Origin: Paralithodes platypus
Lineage: Eukaryota; Arthropoda; Malacostraca; Decapoda; Lithodidae
Length of the DNA: 64,000 nucleotides
Assembly (NCBI GenBank): GCA_032716605.1
Contig: CM064517.1
Span: 24,254,015-24,318,014 of the forward strand
Reading direction: 5' to 3'
Every line of letters starts with the position of its first letter. Position 1 is the stretch's first letter. Of this stretch, positions 8,348 through 17,496 are shown piece after piece. Position numbers and translations under genes: made by a program. The notes below the pieces were generated by a model. The model did not search any database, was not told where the DNA came from, and saw nothing but the letters and a program-made list of their open reading frames with translations.

Positions 8348-9300
8348 CACCATACGGTAGGGATGTGACCAATAAATTGCTCAATCAATATACTCAGTCT
8401 ACTAAGCGACAATATCAATCACATTGGAAAGCTTTTACTTCTTGGATTGTTAGAACGGAACAAACTGTACCCTCAGTGGCATTGGTTTTTAATTACTTGA
8501 ACTATCTGTTTGAGCAGAAACGTTTATCTGTGGTAACTTTGAAGAATCACTTAACTGCGATTAGAGTGCCCTTTTTCGACCTTACAGGTCTATCCATACC
8601 GGTGGCGGAGGAAACGGGATTTATGAGAGCGTGTTTTAAACTCCGCCCACCTCCCCGTCAGCTCATGCCTACTTGGTCTCTGGACAAAGCTTTGTCTTTA
8701 CTTCATTCTCGTCTGTATCAAAATACTGCAGACTTTGCTTTAATCTTAAAGAAGGCAGTTTTCCTTTTGGCTTTGGCCACCGGAAACAGAGTGTCTGAGC
8801 TGGCGGCGATGAGCAACACACCTAATTGTCTTAGGTTTGGTAGACTTAATGATTCAATTTCCATTGCACCCTCCCCGGCGTTTGTAGCCAAGAATGAGCA
8901 TAGTGCACACGTGTTTTCTGAGTTCACGGTGCCGGCGTTAATAAGGGGAAAGGTGCATCATAATTTATGTCCAGTGCAAGCTCTAACCAAATATTTGAGA
9001 ATAGCTCCTCAAAACCCCCAAGGTGCTTTATGGGTAGCGAGTACGGGTAAACGCTTACTTAAACGGCGATTAGCCTCTCTTCTGGTAGAAGTCATTAAAG
9101 AGAGTAATCCCGGCGTTGTGGGTAGGGCCCACGATTTACGCAAGTGGGCGGCCTCTTTACGTTTCCTGAAAAACTTTTCAGTTGAAGATATTGCGTCCAC
9201 ACAGTTGTGGGCGTCTAATCATACGTTTCTCTCTAGATACTTGTCAGTTGCTCTAGACAAACCTTCCTTACCATGTATAGCTTTAAGGCAGAGGGTCTAG
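6493..9300 (+). CDS. DIRS tyrosine recombinase ORF (copy A), N-terminal part overlapping RT/RH
   Basis: 935 codons are open in a second frame. The recombinase itself occupies roughly residue 610 onward: MDIQEAKWLAPYGRDV (ATG at 8320), a core-binding domain with STKRQYQSHWKAF, then catalytic Arg766 (ATGNRVSEL), the box His880-x-x-Arg883 (AHDLRKW) and the nucleophile Tyr916 (SRYLS). It would integrate the circular cDNA. The ATG at 8320 overlaps RT/RH by only 28 nt and is the most economical start. The upstream 609 codons encode a Ser/Gly/Arg-rich sequence with no domain I recognise, and whether they are translated is unknown. The stop codon lies in the stem of a 3' inverted repeat. Confidence 0.88.
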   Translation: MSANWVVPIVSPNMAVKNLGTDGGTQRHHLAVAPATSLTSADNGKLCFIRGGVAGPGDDCQECHHPGPSRLPCIHVKTVFGSQTGQCSDEAGRRPVLSESSHLQRVFQKVNSSSNQANTSAGRLDVFPRPDRRLLARVGQQKISKVSGLEDQAPKFCFSEDAVRFEPSPSSIHETSPASPDAVVKTGNQSVVVSRRLAGGGRDTTIMHKTCQYHFKSCQNSRLQGKSGKVKPCSLKSNSVDRAGLGHRRSHSESECGQSQQVSQETVQVSSQSDYDTKSLGVSGRLSQLDSANCQVGPVESKTINIGRQQIFPTLTGGKIMAHTKINPHLTSGLGEEGNIALNHVMDLSSSNGMGRHGCVGHHRVGISVKSGAPGSGALVPLRNLSHKCQRVTSPLVFPSGSRPGVTGQVGGLQNGQSECSSLYSETRVNEVKEVATRVGRDFCSSQQSRYLSSRILSPRRSERLGRRSVPETEHDSRMGAQATHFRPNDCGALPSTSGSFCVRRDSQAPSIPHPPGDNAGRGARRPSDRLEQMELHLSVSAARCVTNVPRSEQTTSLSRLSLANRAPVAGAGVVPAINNVVPGPGIAPGRVLPLRHDWQPSDLADFCIMDIQEAKWLAPYGRDVTNKLLNQYTQSTKRQYQSHWKAFTSWIVRTEQTVPSVALVFNYLNYLFEQKRLSVVTLKNHLTAIRVPFFDLTGLSIPVAEETGFMRACFKLRPPPRQLMPTWSLDKALSLLHSRLYQNTADFALILKKAVFLLALATGNRVSELAAMSNTPNCLRFGRLNDSISIAPSPAFVAKNEHSAHVFSEFTVPALIRGKVHHNLCPVQALTKYLRIAPQNPQGALWVASTGKRLLKRRLASLLVEVIKESNPGVVGRAHDLRKWAASLRFLKNFSVEDIASTQLWASNHTFLSRYLSVALDKPSLPCIALRQRV

Positions 9301-9382
9301 GTGGCCCTGCAGTCACTTATGTTTACTTTCACGGAAGGGGGGGGGGGGGGTGCAGTCAGTTGACATAGGACACCCTAGACCC
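9293..9382 (+). promoter_or_regulatory. 3' UTR stem with G-tract (copy A)
   Basis: GGGTCTAGG (9293-9301) can pair with CCTAGACCC (9374-9382). The loop holds a run of 14 G (9337-9350) and two TGCAGTCA boxes. The recombinase stop TAG lies inside the left arm. The arrangement is conserved in B (G14), C (13) and D (15). Function unknown; termination, 3' processing or RT strand-transfer signals are possible. Confidence 0.55.
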
Positions 9383-9863
9383 CGCCGGAGTATGAGAGCT
9401 GTGATACAATTTAAGGTTAAAATGTGATATGAAAATTTCTCTGCGAGAAATTGTGCTAGTACAAGGTTTAGTACAAAACAACGGTGTTGTTATAGTAGTT
9501 TTAGCTGCGAAAGCAATGTAATATTAGTTCAATGGAGTTCATTTGCAATTGATCTCCACATGTATTTTGGGGTTTATGATGTGCACATATAAACTTATAA
9601 CTTATTATTTTTGTCACCACTCGTTGAGTGGGGTGCCTTTTGTAACTACAGATCTGTGTTCAGAATCTTCAGGGTTACCCATTTTTGTCGGGCAGGCTTC
9701 TTTGAAGCACGCACCTGCCTGAACCCCTTTTTCTTGTATATTTCCGGCCTACGCCGTATTAAATACATTTTTCAAAAGTAAGAATACTATGTGGTTGTTT
9801 TTATTATCTGCTTTTCTAGAGTTATGATATGATTACGAATGTCCCCCTCCAGTCTTAGATATC

Positions 9864-9971
9864 AGGCATGTTCGTCAATGATGGAGGGGCCACTAATAAA
9901 TTATAGGTTTGACTCCTGTAAGGAGATAAAGAAAACCTAATATTTAGTAGTGGCCCCGTAATCATTGACGA
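9864..9971 (+). repeat. DIRS-A internal complementary region (ICR)
   Basis: 108 bp equal to the reverse complement of the left end (36 nt) joined to that of the right end (about 72 nt, including its extension). It is thus a template copy of the joined circle ends. It reads CACTAATAAATTATAGGTTT across the junction. Confidence 0.92.
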
Positions 9972-10043
9972 CTGGGGCCCTCCCGACCGTCCCCTTCCCA
10001 TTCGTTGATGTATTAAGGATTTTGGTTTACTTGATATGTCAGT

Positions 10044-10396
10044 GAAGGAGGAATGACGCCTGAATCAGCGTCTGGTCAGAAATCCACACAAGTACATCCA
10101 CGATATGATGGAAAGCTTATTGGATAGTTATTCTTATTTTGTTTTTGTTTTTATTTTTTACGAAGTTTTTTCGTAGTGAGAACCCAATTCATAATGACTG
10201 AAGCCATGAGTGAGGTCGCGTGCGCTCATGATGAAGGCTCCTCAGTTTTTAAATGCTCTGCGCGGTAGATTCAAACTACGGCGGATTAGTGTTTGAAGAG
10301 GATGCCTTATGTAATAGGCATGTTCGTCAATGATTACGGGGCCACTACTAAATATTAGGTTTTCTTTATCTCCTTACAGGAGTCAAACCTATAATT
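10044..10396 (-). repeat. DIRS-A right ITR with 43-nt terminal extension
   Basis: Reverse complement of the left ITR up to the CCCCGTAAT variant, then an extra segment ending AGGAGTCAAACCTATAATT that the left ITR lacks. A longer right terminus copied in the ICR is a hallmark of DIRS1-type replication. Confidence 0.9.
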
Positions 10397-10511
10397 TAGC
10401 TGTAGCCTATACACCAATGTTTTGTTAATACGATTGATTTGCAAATTACCTATGTTCTAAAAAATGTTCAGGAATGTGTCTGATTCGTATACATACATAC
10501 ATACGGTACAT

Positions 10512-11690
10512 TAAAGACTATGACTATGAGAAGGCCTATGACAGAGTGGATAGAGAAGGTTTGTGGAAAGTACTTAGAATATACGGAGTAGAGGGCAAGT
10601 TGCTGAAAGCAGTGATGAGCATGTATGAGGGTGCAAAGGCGGCAGTACGTGTGGAGAGTGAGCAGAGCGAGTTCTTTGACCTGAATGTTGGTTTGAAACA
10701 GGGGTGTGTGATGTCCCCGTGGTTGTTTACTGTATATATGGATGGAGTCATGAAAGAAATACTATCAAGAGCAGTGGATGTTGGTGTATCGCTGAAAAGG
10801 GAGGGAATTGAGTGGAAGCTACCTATACTGCTGTTTGCGGATGATACAGTTCTGATGAGTGATAATGAATGGGAGTTGCAGGGTCTGGTAAATGAGTTTG
10901 GAACAGTGTGCGAAAAAAGGAATTTGAAGGTAAATGCGGGGAAGAGCAAGGTTATGGTCTTCGAAAAGGGGTGAAGTCACAGAGTGTGAGGTGAAGCTGA
11001 ACGGTCAGGCTATGGGGATCGTCAACTCTTTTAAGTATCTGGGCAGTGTGTTGAGTAAAGATGGGACTATGGATGAAGAAGACACATTATGTTAGAAGCA
11101 TTGCTAAGAATGCCTCTAAAAAAATGGGACTCCTGTACAGAGTTCGAGAATTCTTCACTGACGAGCAGTTGGCCGTGATATATAAAAGTCATGTGCGTTC
11201 TCAGATGGATTACTGTTCACCTCTGTGGGGTGGAAGTGGAGTGGTTGCATTGAGGCAGTTGGACAAAATTCAAAATAAAGCTATTAGATTAATCAATAAC
11301 CCTGCAATCACACAGGACCTTCCTACATTATCCATACGAAGAAACGTTGCATCCCTTGCATTATTCTACAGATATTTTCACAGCAATTGTTCCGAGGAAC
11401 TTGCTTCAATTGTGCCGCCTCTCCACATCTTTCCCCGTAGAACTAGGGCAGCTGAGAGCGCCCATGAATTTACACTTTCTCCTCCACAATGCAGAACTTC
11501 TGCTTATCAGAATTCATTTATCCCCAGAGCTACTACTCTTTGGAATTCACTTCCCTCGAATTGCTTTCCACAAACTTACAATCTACAAATGTTTAAATCC
11601 AGATGTTACAAACATTTTATGAATGGAGGATGCCTTTAGGCAGATGGACCTTTTTGTTTTATCTGTGTTTTTCCTTCCTCCGTTCATTGT

Positions 11691-11727
<37 letters not shown>

Positions 11728-12201
11728 GCGGGAGAGGGTACAACAGGGGAAGAGGGTTGTAGGAACGCTAAAAGCAGTAACAGGAAATAGGGTGGTCAGT
11801 ATGGAAGTGAAGAAGTCCTTGCATGACAGTGTGGTAATCCCGACACTGACTTACGGAAGCGAAGCATGGACGTTGGTTGAGAGACTCAGACCAAGAGTGA
11901 GAGCAGTGGAAATGAATTACTTAAGGAGTGCGTGCGGAGTTACATGAAGGGATAGACAGACTAATGAGGAAGTAAGAAGGAGGTGTGGTGTGGAGGTAGA
12001 TGTGCTGGAAAGTGTGAAAAGGAACAACTTGAGATGGTTCGGCCATATGGAACGTATGGAAAGCGAGAGAATGACTAAGAGGGTGTACGAGAGTGAGGTG
12101 GAGGGACAGAGAGGGAGAGGTAGACCGAATGAGAGGTGGAAGGATGGAGTGAGGAAGTACATGAACGAAGGCGGTGCTGGTTGGGGGAGGAGCATCGACT
12201 G
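10512..12201 (+). pseudogene. RTE-like reverse transcriptase, C-terminal half, split by insertion
   Basis: Part one (10512-11080) reads EKAYDRVDREGLWKV, GLKQGCVMSPWLF and the catalytic FADDTVLMSD. A frameshift near 10974 moves YLGSVLSKDGTMDEE to another frame. Part two (11726-12201) resumes with VRERVQQGKRVVGTL, has a stop near 11945, and carries the C-terminal GHMERM...GRPNERWKDGVRKY signature. The joined reading DEE|VRER shows that the host frame was continuous before the insertion. It is nonfunctional because of truncation, frameshift, a stop and the insertion. Confidence 0.75.
11081..11725 (+). mobile_element. Poly(A) LINE 3' end nested in the RTE-like element
   Basis: The frame gives VRSIAKNASKKMGLLYRVRE, then QMDYCSPLWGGSG, LDKIQNKAIRLI and LWNSLPSNCFP (to the stop at 11637-11639). 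This is the C-terminus of another common arthropod LINE RT. An untranslated stretch and about 30 A (to 11725) complete the 3' end. It is 5'-truncated, which is typical of target-primed reverse transcription. A target duplication of about 5 nt (AAGAA) would be masked by the A tail. Confidence 0.8.
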
Positions 12202-12285
12202 ACTGGGGACAGAGGTGCATGGGGGCGGTTCGTTCATGGCCACCCCTTCGGGGATCACGGCGTCAGGCAATAGATAGATAGATAG

Positions 12286-12975
12286 ATTTATTAGTGGCCC
12301 CTCCATCATTGACGATATGCCTTAACCCTCTCACCACGGATGGGCTCTTAAACACCCATAAAAAAGCATATACCAGGTACCCGGAAGGACTCTTGAACAC
12401 CCCTGTAGTTGAAAGCCTGTGAGCTCCGTGTGCGAGGCGTCGGTCCGACGCATGTAAACAACAGCCGGCTGGACCGACGCCCCGCATCTCCGGCCACAAG
12501 AAGGAGAGCGTCGCTTGTTCGTGTGTGCCTGTATGTTGTTGTTAAGTATCGAAAAGTGGTGTAAAGTGGCTGTTTTGGCCATAAAGTTATCTCCAATGAA
12601 ATCATCATCACAGCTCAACCAGTTGACTTAGAGAGCTCTACTTAATGCCATTCTACAGGTAAATAACACAGCTACGCTTGGGGATGCGCGGGAATGCGGG
12701 AATAAGTCTGATTAACGAATATACGGTAGCCTAGCCTAGACGTTTTTCGGCCAAAACACCCGGGTTTCGAGGAATATATATATAATACATAGCCGGGGCT
12801 GGAGGGTTAAACAGTAATGGAACTCTTTGAACCCCAGAGTCAGCTGTTCGAAACACCCGCCCCGGAGCGCCAGAGACCAAACATCGTAAGCGAACGCTCA
12901 TAACTACTTACGGAATCGTCCTTATGATGCGGATGCCACTACGAAAAAAATAAAATAAAAAAATAATAATAGAAC
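12286..12975 (+). mobile_element. Divergent DIRS left-terminus remnant, interrupted by a TTAA element
   Basis: 12286-12321 matches the DIRS left end (TTATTAGTGGCCCCTCCATC) directly after the RTE tail. After the 485-bp TTAA element the similarity resumes at 12811: CTCTTTGAAC, then TTCGAA, CCGC, GAGC, TTATGA and CACTACGAAAAAA stand in the same order as in the ITR at 1740-1900. Divergence is clearly greater than among copies A-E. It probably represents a second, older DIRS lineage. No coding part remains. Confidence 0.6.
12326..12806. mobile_element. TTAA MITE 1 (piggyBac-type)
   Basis: 481 bp flanked by TTAA (12322-12325 and 12807-12810). Ends are CCCTCTCACCACGG and, in reverse complement, CCCTCCAGCCCCGG (10 of 14 identical). 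The left subterminal region holds two copies of a GG..GRCTCTTRAACACCC module. No transposase ORF. TTAA duplication with C-rich termini is diagnostic of piggyBac-type elements. It sits inside the divergent DIRS terminus. Confidence 0.65.
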
Positions 12976-13029
12976 TTTTAACCCACTGAGCATCAGCTAA
13001 TAAATAATAAAAACACACTGTAGGACCAG

Positions 13030-13033
<4 letters not shown>

Positions 13034-13060
<27 letters not shown>
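13034..13060. repeat. Poly(T) tract
   Basis: About 27 consecutive T. It may be the reversed poly(A) tail of a retroposon, but no linked body was recognised. Confidence 0.6.
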
Positions 13061-13061
<1 letters not shown>

Positions 13062-13076
13062 TTTTAAACAGCTTAA

Positions 13077-13334
13077 CCCACGAAATCCGGGCGGCCTCAT
13101 ATGATCCCGATCGCTGTGTCCTGGGCCCATTTGGTACAGGCAAACTTAATAATTTAGTAGATACTGATTGAGACCACCTAGAGCAGTCTATGTTTTTGCA
13201 AATTATAGAATATTTTGTTATCTGTAGAATGCCGCTGAGATGACATCGCTACGACGCGTGGTTACCGTGTTATGATGATTTTAGCAGCAGATGATTTTTT
13301 TTTGCCTCATATGAGGCCTCCCGGATTCCGAGGG
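13077..13334. mobile_element. TTAA MITE 2 (piggyBac-type), 28-bp TIRs
   Basis: 258 bp flanked by TTAA (13073-13076 and 13335-13338). Its ends match over 28 bp with few mismatches: CCCACGAAATCCGGGCGGCC against CCCTCGGAATCCGGGAGGCC, followed by TCATATGA. The inner TIR has the palindrome CCTCATATGAGG. Non-coding. This is the clearest MITE of the set. Confidence 0.8.
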
Positions 13335-13338
13335 TTAA

Positions 13339-13750
13339 ATAGGTGAGAAATGGGGAAAAAAAAATACACTCACTATCGGTCATTTGGGGTTCCTAAGGGG
13401 GGGGGAGGGCTCAACCATCAGCTGGTGCCGGGCACCTCTTCAAACCTCCCGCACCGGCACACCACTGCTGGGCAAGGCAGCATGGCAGATGTACGATGCG
13501 TCCAGATTTTGAGTGACGGTTATTTACACCACCCGAGAATCATGTGTGCCTTCATAGTTCATATATTAGCAACTTGTATCACATAGGCCCGAATTCAGAA
13601 CAGTGGTTTAAACCTCCTCGCTGGTTTAAACATGAGATTGAAACTCAATCCAGGACTATCGGTATTCAGAATGAAATTGACCAACTGAATTTGCCTGTAT
13701 AATTTAGTGACAATACCTTAAACAGTCTAGGAGGAGTTTAGGGAAAATTA
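13339..13750. other. Unassigned intronic sequence
   Basis: No gene. Two GGTTTAAAC boxes at about 13602-13630 and the phrase AATTCAGAA nearby (with ATTCAGAAT at about 13664) hint at an old short repeat, but no paired termini were found. Confidence 0.4.
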
Positions 13751-14087
13751 CAAATACTCTTGTTTTGACCTTGTCCTCTGACCTTAACTATTACAATATT
13801 TATGTGGAATTTGATATGATATTTAAGTAATAAGCCATAACACATAACAGTTTTCCAAAATTTGAGTAATCTTTTTTAATAAATAATAAAAATTGACCTA
13901 TGACCTTCACCTGTGACCTTGACCTTTATGTAATAGTACATTTTTGTTTGCATTGACATTCCCCATGAAAATCAAATAAGCATGCCTAGTTTTATTAAAA
14001 CCCATCAATTAGTTTCATATATATTAATAGAATAGTTGACCTTGACTTTTATATATCTCAACATTTATTATTTTCCTTTTCAATTAA

Positions 14088-14763
14088 CCCTTTGGCGCAC
14101 GATGACTCGTTCAGAGTAATTAGGTATTTTTTTCCTAGGTGCACGATGACTCTTTAAGAGTCATTAAACTTAAAAATATTCGCCAAAAATTTAGTTTTCA
14201 TCTGACGCGCGTCAAATTTGTCATAGATATTAAGTATTAGTCTAGTTCAATGGGTACAATTGGCAACCTCCTCAGTTTAACGGTTTACTCACGGCTGGCT
14301 GGGAAGGGAGCAGAGTACAGCTCAGTCTGTGTTTCGATACTTTCACGTTTATTCGTGTATCTCAGTAACTATTTGGTTTATAGTAATTCTGAAGTTACCA
14401 GTGGAATCCTCATTAAATTCCGCTTCCATATATGTATGCAAATAAAAAAAATTGTGGGCAAATGTTTGAGCTAGTGCGAGTTGGAGATAAGGTATTTCAT
14501 TTTTTGTTTACAATTCTTATTTCGGAGTGCCCCAATGTGGTTGTTTTGTATTTATTCTATGTTTTTATTTGCTTATCTTCAAGTTCAATCAATAATGAAG
14601 CCGATGGTACCTCATTAATCCAAATACTGTACAAGGATTTTTTGGTGGATAAAAACGTCACAGAAACAAATTATCGCCGGGCACAAAACTGGCTCTGAGT
14701 GAGCTGAGATATATTTTGGGAGTGGGAAAAACTTTGATTGGAAACTATAGGTGCGCCAAAGGG
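14088..14763. mobile_element. TTAA MITE 3 (piggyBac-type) with internal empty-site control
   Basis: 676 bp between TTAA at 14084-14087 and 14764-14767. The 13-bp TIR is perfect: CCCTTTGGCGCAC and GTGCGCCAAAGGG. The other unit of the host tandem repeat has the uninterrupted site CATTTAAAGTGCAACTATC (about 15565-15585), i.e. one TTAA, which demonstrates insertion. Two tandem GCACGATGACTC modules follow the left TIR. Small ORFs inside show no transposase similarity. Confidence 0.85.
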
Positions 14764-15242
14764 TTAAAGTGCAACTATCTCACCAAAATGTGTGAAGCTT
14801 GCATGAAAAGTAAAGAAAATATCATATCGACCTTTTATTTGACCGTGACCTGTGACCTTGACCTTTCATATGGAATTGAATAGTTTCTTGTATGACCTTG
14901 GTCTAGGTAATCCGAATATATATGGTAAGCCTAGTAAGAATCTAACAGTTAGTATAAGAAGTACAGTACTAGTAAAAAACCTATTTTGACCTTTGACCTT
15001 AAACTTTGACCTTAACCTTTATAATATTCATCAACAATTTAGGCAATACAAAATCAAAGGTTACCAGTAAATTGTAGTGAAAATTAAGACATTTGAATCA
15101 AAACTAAAAATAAATAGTATAAGTTGACCTTTCACCTTGACCTGTGACCTTCACCTTTATGGAAGTAAATTTTTTGTTCATTGACATTGCCCAGGAAAAT
15201 CAAATAAGCATGACTAATTTCATTAAAACCCATCAGTTAGTG

Positions 15243-15246
<4 letters not shown>

Positions 15247-15300
<54 letters not shown>

Positions 15301-15431
15301 CGAGTTGGGAAGGAATACAGATAGAAGTATCAAATTCCTTCTTTTAACTCTCGTGGTGGTGTAGGTGACTGGACCTCCTGCCTGTACGGTTCGAATCTTA
15401 GCCCTGTCAGCTATATATATATATATATATA

Positions 15432-15466
<35 letters not shown>

Positions 15467-15509
15467 GGTATATATATATATATATACAGTATATACATAC
15501 TGTATATAT
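15247..15509. repeat. (TA)n insert with tRNA-like A/B boxes
   Basis: TA runs at 15247-15294 and 15413-15509 bracket about 118 bp. That segment has an A-box-like TGGTGTAGGTG (15357-15367) and a B-box GGTTCGAATCT (15388-15398) on the + strand, spaced as in tRNA-derived SINE heads. A tRNA fold is not convincing. A long Ile/Tyr ORF across it is a microsatellite artefact. Confidence 0.45.
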
Positions 15510-15970
15510 AGAATAGTTGACCTTTACCTTTGACCTTCATGATGTCTAAAAATGTATTATTTTTGTTTTCATTTAAAGTGCAACTATCACCAATATTGTT
15601 TAAATTTTGCATGAAAAGTAAAGAAAATAGCATATTGACCTTTTATTTGACCTTGACCTATGACCTTGACCTTTCATATGGAATTGTATATGTTCTTATA
15701 TGACCTTGGCCTAGGTATTCCAAATATACATGGTAAGCCTATTGAGAATCTAACAGTTAGTATAAGAAATACTAGTACTGTAAAACCTTATTTTGACCTT
15801 TGACTTTGACCTTACCCTTTAGAATATTTATCTAACATTTGTGTAATACGATATCAAAGTTACCAGTTATTGGAATGGTGAACATGAAGATATTTGAGTA
15901 AAACACTAAAATATAGTAAAAGTTTACCTTTGACCTTGACCTGTGACCTTGACCTTTATGTAAGAGTTGT

Positions 15971-17186
15971 GAGGTTCTTTACTCCGATGACACCGTGTTG
16001 ATGTGGATCTTCAGTAGGCCTCTCTGTGATTAATAATGTTTGTAGAAAACTGCCACCACTAATAGTTTATAGACATTTATTATGTTCCTTCCAACAACCA
16101 ACTATACTCCTAAAATCGATTAATGAAATTTACAAACACATGTGGCAGTCCGTGGATTCGAACCCAGGATGCTCACACCGAAAATCAACACCTTATGCAT
16201 CGCACCACGAAGACAGTTAAAGGATGGTGGATACTGCCTACGATTTATTATGCAACTTCGAATCCTGCATATCAATCTAAGCATGTACACACATCCCAAC
16301 TGCAACTCACGTAGGCTATGCATATGTGAATGGAAAGAGCAATTAATGGGGCCTTAACCATATTAGGAGTCTGGAATCAATCAACCCATGCGATCAGCCT
16401 TTCCTTTATTTGTTGTATAAGTATGCAGGAACACAGTCAGGAATCAAATCAGGTGTGAAATGATGAAATGGTGAGAATGGTGAAAGGGGGTGTGTGAGAG
16501 CGTGGTGAGTGGACGTCCGCCCTCGACTCGTGTCTGTCAAGTTCTTGTATGATCGCCGTCATGCCTTCTGTAGGTTCAACCGCACCTCGCCTTCCGAGAA
16601 TGCATAACCAATGATGAAAGCGTGAATAATCCTGAATGACGAGTGAATAATAATACATGACGAGTGAATAATCGTGCATAACTCCAGTCCAGGGGTCTCC
16701 TGGTGTTTAGGTTAGCAAGTCGTTAATATAGGAATGTAATGATTAATCAGCATGTTTACCTTAGCTATTGATAAGGACACCTGTGGTCTTGCCTCTGGAC
16801 CACAGCTAACAGCTCCTTGTACAGGCATATACAAAAGTTGTTCACAAGTATGAATTGAGTTATGAGTTGTCTAAATATGAGTGAAAGGATCGTATAACAC
16901 GCCCTCACTACGAGAGTTTTGCTCCCACTGCAAAACAAAACTGCAAATGGAGCACTAAAATTATAATAAAAAGTGAAATAAGTGAAAGAAATAAAAACAA
17001 AAATAAATGCTAAGTCTAATGAAAGATTATAAAGGCTGAGGTTTTGTAGATTTTCTATAATAAAATAGATGAGATGTGATGAAAATGGTACATACATAAA
17101 GATATATATACATATAAAATTGTGAAAGTAAGAGTAATTATTCTATTAAAAAAAAATCAATAATATAAACAAGTACATAGTCCTAT
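15971..17186. other. Intronic stretch, mostly unassigned
   Basis: Apart from a tRNA-like segment (16141-16214) and a tandem ATGACGAGTGAATAAT duplication at 16635-16675, nothing recognisable was found. A pair of CTGTGGTC/GACCACAG boxes lies near 16782-16805. No coding frame resembles a known protein. Confidence 0.5.
16141..16214 (-). repeat. tRNA-derived SINE-like segment
   Basis: On the minus strand there is an A-box-like TGGTGCGATGC and a B-box GGTTCGAATCC, in a 74-nt stretch that starts GTCTTCG. The T-stem does not pair well, so a functional tRNA is unlikely. Confidence 0.4.
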
Positions 17187-17496
17187 ATTTATTAGTGGCC
17201 CCTCCATCATTGACGAACATGCCTATTACATAAGGCACCCTCTTCAAACACTCATCCGCCGTAGTTTGAATCTACCACGCAGAGCATTTAAAATTTGAGG
17301 AGCCTTCATCATGAGCGCACGCGACCTCACTCATGGCTTCAGTCATTATGAATTGGGTTCTCACCACGAAAAAACTTCGTAAAAAATAAAAACAAAAAGA
17401 AAATAAGAATAACTATTCAATAAGCTTTCCATAATATCGTGGATGTACTTGTGTGGATTTTTGACCAGACGCTGACTCAGGCGTCCTTCTTCCTTC
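17187..17496 (+). repeat. DIRS-B left ITR
   Basis: Left-type end ATTTATTAGTGGCCCC. It matches its own right ITR better than those of other copies: CACTCATCCGCC and AAAATTTGAGG are shared within B. Confidence 0.9.

Larger units (their letters stand above)
1707..10396 (+). mobile_element. DIRS1-like retrotransposon copy A (complete, all ORFs open)
   Basis: The 8.69-kb copy runs left ITR (1707-2016), leader, ORF1 (3807-6425), RT/RNase H (6443-8347), overlapping tyrosine recombinase (frame 6493-9300), 3' UTR, ICR (9864-9971), right ITR (10044-10396). This is the DIRS1-group layout: inverted termini, a tyrosine recombinase instead of an integrase, and an internal region complementary to both ends. 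ATT occurs at both junctions (1707-1709 and 10394-10396) and there is no longer target duplication, as expected for recombinase insertion of a circle. All three ORFs are uninterrupted. With copy C it is the best candidate for a recently active element. Its left and right ITRs are nearly identical. Confidence 0.93.
10504..12286 (+). mobile_element. RTE-like LINE, 5'-truncated, interrupted
   Basis: A non-LTR element starts inside the RT domain and ends in a (GATA)n tail at about 12264-12286, abutting a DIRS end. It is split by a 645-bp poly(A) LINE insertion at 11081-11725. A tetranucleotide tail rather than poly(A) is typical of RTE-type elements. Related fragments occur at 50425-51171, 51550-51748 and 54785-56503. 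Confidence 0.75.
13755..15965 (+). repeat. Tandemly repeated block rich in TGACCT half-sites
   Basis: Blocks such as TGACCTTTGACCTT and TGACCTGTGACCTTGACCTT recur about ten times. Longer spacer text (GCAACTATC..CCAA, GAATCTAACAGTTAGTATA, AAATCAAATAAGCATG) is repeated between 13890-15160 and 15123-15965, which implies at least a two-copy tandem duplication. MITE 3 interrupts the first unit and a TA-rich insert the second. TGACCT is the reverse complement of the AGGTCA nuclear-receptor half-site. Function is unknown. Confidence 0.7.

Noticed and set aside
10397..10503. DIRS-A right flank and DIRS-E left flank as halves of one RTE element
   Set aside because: About 110 bp of unrelated sequence separates DIRS-A from the RTE start, so the coincidence of RT positions is not a shared insertion.
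12331..12618. Overlapping minus-strand ORFs of about 90 codons as a small gene
   Set aside because: They lie within the non-coding MITE 1 and show no resemblance to known proteins.
15223..15633. A 136-codon Ile/Tyr-rich minus-strand ORF
   Set aside because: It is the translation of (TA)n microsatellites.
13755..15965. CRISPR-like array in the TGACCT region
   Set aside because: Units are irregular and overlapping, with no unique spacers; this is animal DNA.
16142..16357. ORF beginning MAVRGFEPRML
   Set aside because: Typical false peptide from an antisense tRNA-like B-box; no protein support.
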